Shown here: in pieces, positions 57,021 through 63,301 of the stretch
Position numbering within the stretch: position 1 is the first letter of the stretch
Layout of the letters: the number at the start of each line of letters is the position of its first letter
Source of the DNA: Bacteroidota bacterium
Lineage (GTDB): Bacteria > Bacteroidota > Bacteroidia > Chitinophagales > Chitinophagaceae
Direction: 5' to 3'
Length of the DNA: 63,301 bases
NCBI GenBank assembly: GCA_018266455.1
Contig: JAFEAJ010000021.1
Span: forward strand, 1-63,301
Notes under the pieces: generated by a model
Databases searched by the model: none
Seen by the model: only the letters and a program-made list of their open reading frames with translations
What the model was told of the DNA's origin: nothing
Translations under genes and position numbers: made by a program

Positions 57021-58166
57021 ATGAACAGGCGTAATCTTTTTAAAACAGGAATAGCATTAGCCGGAGGCGCTGTATTATCTTCCGTTGCGGGTGCGCAAAA
57101 GAACGGAAAAAGAAATAATAATGCCATTACCGAAAAACCAATAGCAGCATCGCTGACCGGCCGGCGAAAACTGGGCACTTTAGAAGTGTCGAGCGTTGGG
57201 CTTGGCGTGCAGAACATGCCCCGCACTTATCAGACAACCATTCCCACCCGGTCAGAAATGCTCAACATTATCCGTAAAGCCTACGACCAGGGGCTTACTT
57301 TATTTGACACGGCAGAAGCTTACGGGCCGTTTGAAAGCGAGCGGATATTGGGTGAAGCGGTTCAGGGATTCAGAGATAAAATTGTTATAGAAACAAAATA
57401 TGGCTGGAACATTGACCAAAAAACTGGGCAACGCCTGCCAGGATTAAATAGTAAACCAGACCATATTAAATTGGTTGTTGAAGGAATGTTGAAGCGCCTT
57501 CGTACGGACAGGATTGATTTATTATATCAACATCGTGTTGATCCCGAAGTTCCTATTGAAGATGTTGTTGGCGCCATAAAAGATTTAATGAAAGAAGGAA
57601 AGGTATTGCATTACGGACTTTCCGAACCCGGGCCGCAAACGGTGAGAAGAGCACATGCCATTCATCCGGTTACTGCCATTCAGAATGAATATTCTTTGCT
57701 ATGGCGCGGGCCGGAAGATGTCATTCTTCCGCTTTGTGAGGAGCTCGGCATCGGCTTCGTTTGCTGGAGCCCGCTTGGTGTTGGCTTTACCACCGGAGCC
57801 ATTGACGCCAATACGCGCTTTGCGCAGGGTGACATTCGCGGTATTGAAACACGGTTTTCACCGGAAAATCTTCCCAACAACCTTGCCCTCGTAGATTTGT
57901 TAAAAAAATGGGGCGAAAAAAAGCAGGCGGCGCCAGGCCAAATATCCCTTGCATGGCTTCTTGCACAAAAACCGTGGATTGTGCCTATTCCCGGAACAAC
58001 GCAAATGGCGCACATGCTGGAGAACATTGGAGCGGATGATGTAAAGTTTACGGCTGATGAATGGAAGCAATTCAATACGGAGTTAGCAACTATTAAAATC
58101 AAAGGAGACCGTTTGCCACCGGCTGTTCAGGTATTTTCAAATGTAGAAGCGCCGGCGAAGAAATAA
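57021..58166 (+). CDS. Tat-exported aldo/keto reductase
   Basis: 381 aa. The N-terminus MNRRNLFKTGIALAGGAVLSSVAGAQ has a twin-arginine motif (RRNLFK), so a folded, cofactor-loaded enzyme is probably exported. AKR core: [37 protein letters not shown] (Asp, Tyr), IETKYGW (Lys), DLLYQHRVDPEVPIEDV (His), and [23 protein letters not shown]. Homologous to the gene at 54314 and to the remnant at 60709. NAD(P)H is not free in the periplasm, so either the cofactor stays bound or the enzyme uses another partner. Confidence 0.9.
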   Translation: MNRRNLFKTGIALAGGAVLSSVAGAQKNGKRNNNAITEKPIAASLTGRRKLGTLEVSSVGLGVQNMPRTYQTTIPTRSEMLNIIRKAYDQGLTLFDTAEAYGPFESERILGEAVQGFRDKIVIETKYGWNIDQKTGQRLPGLNSKPDHIKLVVEGMLKRLRTDRIDLLYQHRVDPEVPIEDVVGAIKDLMKEGKVLHYGLSEPGPQTVRRAHAIHPVTAIQNEYSLLWRGPEDVILPLCEELGIGFVCWSPLGVGFTTGAIDANTRFAQGDIRGIETRFSPENLPNNLALVDLLKKWGEKKQAAPGQISLAWLLAQKPWIVPIPGTTQMAHMLENIGADDVKFTADEWKQFNTELATIKIKGDRLPPAVQVFSNVEAPAKK

Positions 58167-58217
58167 TTCATAGGAAAAAATCATCGTTCAAACATAATAA
58201 TTAAAAACTCAATTACC

Positions 58218-59021
58218 ATGAGAGTATTACTATTATCAGCTATCATGATGATGGCCTATTCGACATTGTGTGCGCAACACAGTTTAGAGAAATTATGGGA
58301 ATCCGATTCGGTTACATTGCGAAACCCCGAGTCGGCACTTTATGATTCTGTATCAAATTCACTTTATATATCCAGCACAGGATCTGGTTCAGTTGTGCGC
58401 ATGGGCCCCGATGGCAGTATAATTCAGAAAGATTGGGTAACGGGGCTTCATTCAAATATGGGCTCTGCTTTACTCAACGGATTGTTTTACACAACGGATC
58501 CAAAAGGTATAAACGTTATTGATGTAAATAAAGCATCAATCGTAAAACTCATTCCTATTGACGGAGTGCAAATGTTGAATGACGTAGCGATAGATTCAAA
58601 AGGAATTATTTATGTTAGCGATACCCGTGCAGCAAAGGTGTACAGAATCGAGAACGGTAAGTCAACCGTTTTTCTTGAAAACATGCAGGGTGCAAACGGG
58701 CTGCTAACAGTTAATTCAGATTTATATTTAGTGACTTCAACAAGCTTTCTTAAAATAAATGCCAACAAGGAAGTTACAAAAATCGCAGATGGCTTCGAAA
58801 GCGGGCTTGATGGTATTGCGATGGTTGGTGAGAAAGAATTTATATTAAGTAACTATCAGGGCATACTATGGTACGTAAAGTCTGATGGAACAAAACAACT
58901 TTTACTGGATACGCGTGCCAAAGGAATAATGGCAAACGATATTAGTTATAATAGCAAAACAAAAATACTTTATGTCCCTTCATTTCGGACCAATCGTATC
59001 ATCGCCTACAAAATAAAATAG
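58218..59021 (+). CDS. Exported six-bladed-propeller protein, SMP-30/NHL-like (copy 2)
   Basis: 267 aa with signal peptide (LLSAIMMMAYSTLCAQ). Paralogue of the gene at 48731, sharing AQHSLxxxWxxDSV at the mature start, IDSKGIIYVSDTRAAKVYRIENGKS (about 130-154), and SNYQGILWYVKSDGTKQLLLD (about 212-232). Probably a lactonase-like or ligand-binding propeller in the periplasm. Co-directional with and 51 bp after the Tat-AKR gene, 81 bp before the flavodoxin gene. Confidence 0.82.
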   Translation: MRVLLLSAIMMMAYSTLCAQHSLEKLWESDSVTLRNPESALYDSVSNSLYISSTGSGSVVRMGPDGSIIQKDWVTGLHSNMGSALLNGLFYTTDPKGINVIDVNKASIVKLIPIDGVQMLNDVAIDSKGIIYVSDTRAAKVYRIENGKSTVFLENMQGANGLLTVNSDLYLVTSTSFLKINANKEVTKIADGFESGLDGIAMVGEKEFILSNYQGILWYVKSDGTKQLLLDTRAKGIMANDISYNSKTKILYVPSFRTNRIIAYKIK

Positions 59022-59102
59022 GTTGCTAAGCTTTGATAAATTGTTTATCAATTTAATGTCATTTTACTGAGGAGGTGTTGAAGCGATACCAAAAAAAGTA
59101 AC

Positions 59103-59717
59103 ATGAAACATTGCATTCTTTTATGTCTAACATTTGCGATAAGTGTGTTTTCGGGTTGTTCAAATGCTCAATCTATGCCTGACAAAAAAATATTGATTGT
59201 GTATTTGTCCCGAACCAACAATACCAAGGCCGTAGCCGAAATGATTCAAAAGAATCTTGGCGGAACAGTGGTAGCACTTGAACTGCAAAAACCATATCCT
59301 GAAAATTATCAACAAATAGTTCAGCAGGTAGCTGATGAAAATGCAAGCGGTTATTTGCCCCCACTCAAAACAAAGATTGACAGCATGGAGAAATACGATG
59401 TGGTGTTTGTCGGTTTCCCAACGTGGGGTATGCAGTTGCCACCACCTATGAAGAGTTTTTTACACCAATACAATCTAAGTGGCAAAACAGTAATTCCATT
59501 CAATACCAATGCGGGTTATGGTGTGGGCAGTGGTTTCCAAACGGTAAAACAATTATGTCCGGACAGTAAAGTGTTGGAGGGTTTCTATACCCGGGGAGGG
59601 ATAGAAAGAGATGGGATTATGTATGTAATGCAGGGCAATAATGCAGTACAGGTAAGCAACGAAGTGAAGAAATGGTTGCAGAGAATTGGGCAAATATCTC
59701 GTAATCCGTATCAATAA
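59103..59717 (+). CDS. Exported flavodoxin-like lipoprotein
   Basis: 204 aa. The signal LLCLTFAISVFSGCSNAQ ends in a lipobox (FSGC), then a flavodoxin fold: phosphate loop YLSRTNNTKAVAEMI (about 36-50), GFPTWGMQLPPPM (about 103-115) and NTNAGYGVGSGFQTV (about 137-151). FMN carrier or quinone-reductase-type electron protein, unusual in being exported. With the Tat-AKR it makes a periplasmic redox pair. Confidence 0.88.
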   Translation: MKHCILLCLTFAISVFSGCSNAQSMPDKKILIVYLSRTNNTKAVAEMIQKNLGGTVVALELQKPYPENYQQIVQQVADENASGYLPPLKTKIDSMEKYDVVFVGFPTWGMQLPPPMKSFLHQYNLSGKTVIPFNTNAGYGVGSGFQTVKQLCPDSKVLEGFYTRGGIERDGIMYVMQGNNAVQVSNEVKKWLQRIGQISRNPYQ

Positions 59718-59752
59718 AAACATGGGAAACAGAAAGATTGACGGCATTTTGC

Positions 59753-60580
59753 CTACCCCAACCTCGCCCTGTATTCACCCGGTGCAACACCCAACACCTT
59801 CTTTACGTACCGGCTAAAGAACGACTGGCTCGAAAAATTCATCGCGTCGGCAATGTCGGTAAAAGTTAAGTTTTTATTGTGCAGCAAAAGGATCAATCGC
59901 GATGTGGCATAATTCTGAATCCATTCCGAAGCGTTTTTACCACTGCTTTTTTTGCATACTTCAGAAAGGTATTTTGGCGTGATAAATAACTGTCCTGCGT
60001 AGTACTCTACTTCCCGGTGCTCTATACAATTGAATTGTACCAATTGCAAAAACCGCTGAAAGATGGAACCGCCTTCATTACTTTTGATTTGCTGTGCTAT
60101 TTTTTCCGCAAATACATTCCACATTTCCATCACAAATATCTGCAACTGATGATTGACAATTTCATTTCTAAATCTGTTATCATTATCCCCGTACTTCTCT
60201 TTCAACAAATAAAAGGCCCGCCTGCGTTTTTTGGCAACATCTTCTTTTAAGGATACCACCGGGTTGTCTTTGGAAAACAAATAACCCCTGATTCCCCAAC
60301 CAATGTCAGGATTATTCTTACTCATTAAATCATACGATACCAAAAGAAAAGTTGCCTTGAAGTCTGGTGAGAATTTCAAATCCTGAATTTCTGCATTTGG
60401 CAATAAAATGGCAATATCGTTTTTCCCAATGTTCCACTTTTTATCATCAATACTAAATTGGCCACTCCCTTCGTGGCAAAGGATATGCATAAAATAAGTT
60501 TGCATAAAATCCTGGGGAACTTCTTCGCTTCCCAGGTTTTCTACTACTATTATGTCCTTTACCTTTTTTTCCATTTGCAT
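59753..60580 (-). CDS. AraC-family transcriptional regulator 3
   Basis: 275 aa. N-terminal sensing domain (IGKNDIAILLPNAEIQDL, about 46-63; cupin-like) and C-terminal double helix-turn-helix (EYYAGQLFITPKYLSEVCKKSSGKNASEWI and FTDIADAMNFSSQSFFSRYVKKVLGVAPGEYR). Divergent from the AKR remnant/SDR pair with operator copy D in between, starting 39 bp from its own start codon. More distant in sequence from AraC 1 and 2. Confidence 0.93.
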   Translation of the reverse strand: MQMEKKVKDIIVVENLGSEEVPQDFMQTYFMHILCHEGSGQFSIDDKKWNIGKNDIAILLPNAEIQDLKFSPDFKATFLLVSYDLMSKNNPDIGWGIRGYLFSKDNPVVSLKEDVAKKRRRAFYLLKEKYGDNDNRFRNEIVNHQLQIFVMEMWNVFAEKIAQQIKSNEGGSIFQRFLQLVQFNCIEHREVEYYAGQLFITPKYLSEVCKKSSGKNASEWIQNYATSRLILLLHNKNLTFTDIADAMNFSSQSFFSRYVKKVLGVAPGEYRARLG

Positions 60581-60619
60581 GAGTGAAGCTTAAAATTACA
60601 TTCGGTTTTCTAAAATACA

Positions 60620-60684
60620 GAAATATGTGACAGCATTAAGGTAATCTGTATAACAATACCGCCGCCGCCTGATGCTACTTTTGC
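60620..60684 (+). promoter_or_regulatory. AraC operator copy D and promoter of the AKR remnant/SDR
   Basis: A weak first half-site GAAATATGTGAC from 60620 and a good GTAATCTGTATAACA from 60641, 21 bp apart. CTTTTGC begins at 60678, exactly 37 nt after the second half-site; with its 5' neighbours it reads TACTTTTG, a perfect -7 box. The frame of the AKR remnant starts 25 nt later. Confidence 0.75.
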
Positions 60685-60708
60685 AATATCAATCATTCAG
60701 GTGATCTG

Positions 60709-60834
60709 ATGGAAAATATCGGCGGTTTGAATGTTGAATTTACCAACGCAGAATTAAAAGAACTCAGAACTTCTTTGGAAGCCATTCCAACAATTGGTTT
60801 CAGAAAAAGGGAATCTGTTTTTGAAAATCAGTAA
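60709..60834 (+). pseudogene. C-terminal remnant of an aldo/keto reductase
   Basis: 41 codons starting at an ATG: MENIGGLNVEFTNAELKELR, then TSLEAIPTIGFRK to a stop. It aligns with the C-terminus of the AKR13-like proteins here (ENIGADDVKFTADEWKQFNT, TELATIKIKG). The first 290 or so codons have been deleted, joining the promoter and operator to the tail. It could still be translated as a 41-aa peptide. The SDR gene begins 12 bp later. Confidence 0.8.
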
Positions 60835-60846
60835 TACTAAATTACC

Positions 60847-61617
60847 ATGAACAAGGATATTTCATACAATTATCAAGGCAAGGTAGCATTGATTACCGGA
60901 GCCGCAACAGGCATAGGATTAGCCGCTGCAAGGGCTTTTGCCAATGCAGGCGCTTCCCTGGTATTAGCAGGTAATCATTTGGAGAGCATTCAAAAAGTGG
61001 CGCAAGCGCTTGAAAAAACCGGCGCACAAGTTTTAGCGATAGCATGTGACGTGGCTGTGGAAGAGCAGGTAAAAAACATGATGGATAAAACCGAAGAAGC
61101 TTTTGGCAGGCTTGATTTTGCTTACAACAATGCAGGTGTGATGAGCCGAAATACTGAAACAAGCGACCTTACCACAGACGAATGGGAACGTGTAATGAAT
61201 GTGAATCTTTCAGGTATTCGCCATTGCATGAAATACCAGCTCATCCAAATGAAGAAGCAGGGCGATGGAGCAATCATCAACTGTTCATCCATGGGCGGAT
61301 TGAAAGGAGCAAAAGGCTTGTCAGCTTATGCTGCTTCAAAGTTTGGCGTAATAGGATTGACCCGGTCAGCCGCACTGGAATATGCCAGCCAGGGTATTCG
61401 CATAAATGCGGTTTGTCCGGGTTTTGTGCATACGCCAATGGAGAAAACGGTATCCGGCGGCAGTGATGAAGTTTTAAAAGAAATGGCAACGATGGTTCCG
61501 GCAAATCGTTTCTGCGAACCAGAGGAGATTGCAGACGCTGTATTGTGGCTTTGCAGTTCCGGGGCAACCATGGTTATCGGGCAGGCACTGGCTGTTGATG
61601 GAGGGATTACTGCATAA
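60847..61617 (+). CDS. Short-chain dehydrogenase/reductase
   Basis: 256 aa classical SDR: ITGAATGIGLAAARAF (cofactor), NNAGVMSRN, catalytic Ser in INCSSMGGLKG, YAASKFGVIGLT (Tyr, Lys) and CPGFVHTPME. GNHLESI after the second strand gives no clear NAD or NADP preference. Served by operator D through the AKR remnant, and followed by operator E and a second AKR gene, so it belongs to the AraC-controlled oxidoreductase set. Confidence 0.93.
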   Translation: MNKDISYNYQGKVALITGAATGIGLAAARAFANAGASLVLAGNHLESIQKVAQALEKTGAQVLAIACDVAVEEQVKNMMDKTEEAFGRLDFAYNNAGVMSRNTETSDLTTDEWERVMNVNLSGIRHCMKYQLIQMKKQGDGAIINCSSMGGLKGAKGLSAYAASKFGVIGLTRSAALEYASQGIRINAVCPGFVHTPMEKTVSGGSDEVLKEMATMVPANRFCEPEEIADAVLWLCSSGATMVIGQALAVDGGITA

Positions 61618-61628
61618 TACACGAAACA

Positions 61629-61693
61629 GTAATATGGGTAAGAAATCCTGTAATCTGTATAACAACCGCATAAAAAATCCGGCTGACCTTTGC
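61629..61693 (+). promoter_or_regulatory. AraC operator copy E and promoter of the last aldo/keto reductase gene
   Basis: GTAATATGGGTAAG from 61629 and GTAATCTGTATAACA from 61650, 21 bp apart. CCTTTGC at 61687 is exactly 37 nt after the second half-site. The AKR ATG is at 61730. Confidence 0.78.
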
Positions 61694-61729
61694 ATTAGAA
61701 AATAAATACAAACATCAAAAAGAATAAAA

Positions 61730-62575
61730 ATGCAAACAGTAACATTAAACAACAATATTGAAATGCCGATTCTGGGTTTTGGCGTTTACCAGGTAAATGA
61801 CCTTGCAGAATGTGAACGAAGTGTTCTCACCGCATTAGAAACCGGCTATCGTTTGATAGATACGGCTTCTGCTTATCAAAATGAAATTGCCGTTGGCAAT
61901 GCCATTCAGAAAAGCGGTATCGCAAGAGAAGAAATATTTGTTACTACCAAATTATGGATACAGGATACCGGCTACGAAAAAACATTAAAAGCATTTAAAA
62001 AATCGCTCAACAATTTACAAACCGGTTATCTGGATTTATACCTCATTCATCAGCCTTATGGCGATGTGTTTGGTTCATGGCAGGCCATGCAGGAATTATA
62101 TCACCAGGGAAAAATAAAAGCCATCGGCGTATCTAATTTTCAGCCGGACAGGGTAATGGATTTAATTGTGAACAGTGGTTTTACACCGGCGGTTAACCAG
62201 ATAGAAACACATCCTTTTCATCAGCAGATTGAAACACAAAAGTTTCTTCGGGAAAATAAAGTGCAATTGCAATCCTGGGCATCCTTTGCCGAGGGAAAAA
62301 ATAATTTGTTTAGGAACGAACTGCTGGCTTCCATTGGCAGTAAATATAAAAAATCAATTGCCCAGGTGGTGCTGCGCTGGCTTATTCAGAGAGGCGTAGC
62401 GGTGATTCCCAAATCGGTAACTAAAGAAAGGATTATTGAAAACTTCAATGTTTTTGACTTTGAATTAAATGCAGATGATATGGCTGCTATTGCCACATTA
62501 GACACCAAAGACAGCCTGTTTTTTAACCACAGCAATCCTGAAATGGTAAAGAACCTGAGCAGTTTTAAATTTTAA
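61730..62575 (+). CDS. Aldo/keto reductase (AKR5-like), copy 2
   Basis: 281 aa, close paralogue of 53443-54294: LGFGVYQV, RLIDTASAYQNEIAVG (Asp, Tyr), FVTTKLWI (Lys), [16 protein letters not shown] (His), [12 protein letters not shown], and IPKSVTKERIIENF. Catalyses NADPH-dependent reduction of aldehydes or ketones; the natural substrate is unknown. First gene after operator E, with an SnoaL-like gene 19 bp downstream, repeating the AKR/SnoaL pairing seen at 53443-56997. Confidence 0.95.
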   Translation: MQTVTLNNNIEMPILGFGVYQVNDLAECERSVLTALETGYRLIDTASAYQNEIAVGNAIQKSGIAREEIFVTTKLWIQDTGYEKTLKAFKKSLNNLQTGYLDLYLIHQPYGDVFGSWQAMQELYHQGKIKAIGVSNFQPDRVMDLIVNSGFTPAVNQIETHPFHQQIETQKFLRENKVQLQSWASFAEGKNNLFRNELLASIGSKYKKSIAQVVLRWLIQRGVAVIPKSVTKERIIENFNVFDFELNADDMAAIATLDTKDSLFFNHSNPEMVKNLSSFKF

Positions 62576-62594
62576 AAATTAAAAACAACAAATT

Positions 62595-63119
62595 ATGAAA
62601 AAGAACATCCTGTTATTTTTATTAACCGCATTTTCCTTAGCAGGATATGCACAAAACAAAAAGCAAAATACTATGGAATCAAAAATTCAAACCATCGAAG
62701 ATAAAATGGCCATCAAGCAAGTGGTTGACATTTTCTCAAACCTTGCAGACAGTAAAGAAATAAATAAGCAAGTTTTGCTTTTTACTGAAGACGGTGTGGT
62801 GGAATCTTATGCCAATGGCAAACAAACTTCTTCACTGAAAGGCAGACAACAATTGGAGCAGGCGTTTTCAGGCTTCCTTTCCAATTTTCATACTGTGTAT
62901 CATCAAAACGGACAACAAACCATTGATGAACTTACTCACAACACTGCAAAAGCAACTTCATACTGCCGTGTAATTCTGGTAGGCAAACAAGATGGAAAGG
63001 AAATGAAAACTACGATGTACACCATTTACAAAGATGAGTTTGCAAAGCAAAACGGGCAATGGCTGATAAAGCACAGAACATCCAATTTCATCAGGACTGA
63101 GACAGAAGAAGTGAAGTAA
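62595..63119 (+). CDS. Exported SnoaL/NTF2-like protein, copy 2
   Basis: 174 aa with signal peptide (LLFLLTAFSLAGYAQ). SnoaL-like fold indicated by DKMAIKQVVDIFSNLADSKEINKQVLLFTEDGVVESY (about 36-72) and FHTVYHQNGQQTIDELTHNTAKATSYCRVIL. Co-transcribed with the AKR upstream under operator E. An enzymatic (isomerase/dehydratase-like) or binding role is possible. Confidence 0.82.
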   Translation: MKKNILLFLLTAFSLAGYAQNKKQNTMESKIQTIEDKMAIKQVVDIFSNLADSKEINKQVLLFTEDGVVESYANGKQTSSLKGRQQLEQAFSGFLSNFHTVYHQNGQQTIDELTHNTAKATSYCRVILVGKQDGKEMKTTMYTIYKDEFAKQNGQWLIKHRTSNFIRTETEEVK

Positions 63120-63176
63120 ATAAATAGGATTAGGTATTTAAATCGCAAACCTCTGTTAAAATAAGCTTAGACCCTA

Positions 63177-63226
63177 TTTACTTTTTTGTCTTGATACAAA
63201 AAAGTAACAAAAAAAAATCAAGGCTG
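63177..63226. repeat. Palindromic repeat common in Bacteroidota intergenic regions
   Basis: A perfect 10-bp stem ACTTTTTTGT / ACAAAAAAGT with loop CTTGAT, followed by AACAAAAAAAAATCAAGG. Sits 60 bp after the last gene and could also terminate its transcript. I recall similar sequences from other Bacteroidota; copy number is unverified. Confidence 0.55.
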
Positions 63227-63301
63227 CATAAAAAAAGCTAAAAATTTGAATGATTGTCTAAAATGAAATTAGCTCAACTATAGATCAAATCCCAGCTATA
63301 G

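Overview
The window looks like chromosomal DNA of a Bacteroidota bacterium, most likely a Chitinophagaceae-type relative. Reasons: a SusC/SusD outer-membrane pair, many exported proteins with Bacteroidota-style signal peptides, -7 promoter boxes of the TAnnTTTG type in front of several genes, few Shine-Dalgarno sequences, and small housekeeping genes (QueE, LepA, XerD, YraN, YkgJ) typical of that phylum. No tRNA, rRNA, CRISPR array or transposase was recognised. The taxonomic placement is inference from gene content only.

Layout. 1-8260 (mostly minus strand): the start of a secreted protein running off the left edge, a SusC-SusD pair with a terminator, and a two-gene outer-membrane/HHH operon. 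8365-13165 (plus): core metabolism and translation (FolD, QueE, an FAH-family enzyme, LepA). 13245-16694 (minus): a tightly overlapping five-gene operon (ketoacyl-synthase homologue without catalytic residues, polysaccharide deacetylase, LolA-like carrier, lipoprotein, FabZ-like hotdog) resembling part of an aryl-polyene/flexirubin locus. 17077-34996: mixed conserved genes (sirtuin, saccharopine-dehydrogenase-like enzyme, phosphosugar mutase, CHAD protein, MFS transporter, class III PLP enzyme, XerD, YraN, ManA) plus a probable small RNA gene at about 27861-28010 on the minus strand. 35322-37260: an AT-rich patch with a GGCT-YggS fusion gene followed by gene debris (C-terminal end of a second beta-lactamase-like gene, a decayed FAD monooxygenase). 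37469-45996: beta-lactamase-like hydrolase, cardiolipin synthase, patatin, membrane proteins, an SDR and a GH79-like lipoprotein.

46037-63119 is the most interesting part: an accessory redox/hydrolase region with three AraC-family regulators, four intact aldo/keto reductases and the remnant of a fifth, an SDR, cupin, flavodoxin, SnoaL-like proteins, two six-bladed-propeller proteins, a PQQ sugar dehydrogenase with cytochrome c, and two esterases. Five copies of one operator are spread through it. Each is a 21-bp-spaced direct repeat; in four of the five the downstream half-site starts exactly 37 nt before a CCTTTGC-like -7 box. This points to a multi-promoter AraC regulon, probably for detoxifying or processing carbonyl, electrophile or lactone compounds. 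The regulon is read from the sequence; the physiological role is inference. Several paralogous pairs, a 98-bp direct repeat around the cupin gene, and gene remnants under intact operators show that the region has been reshuffled by duplication and deletion.
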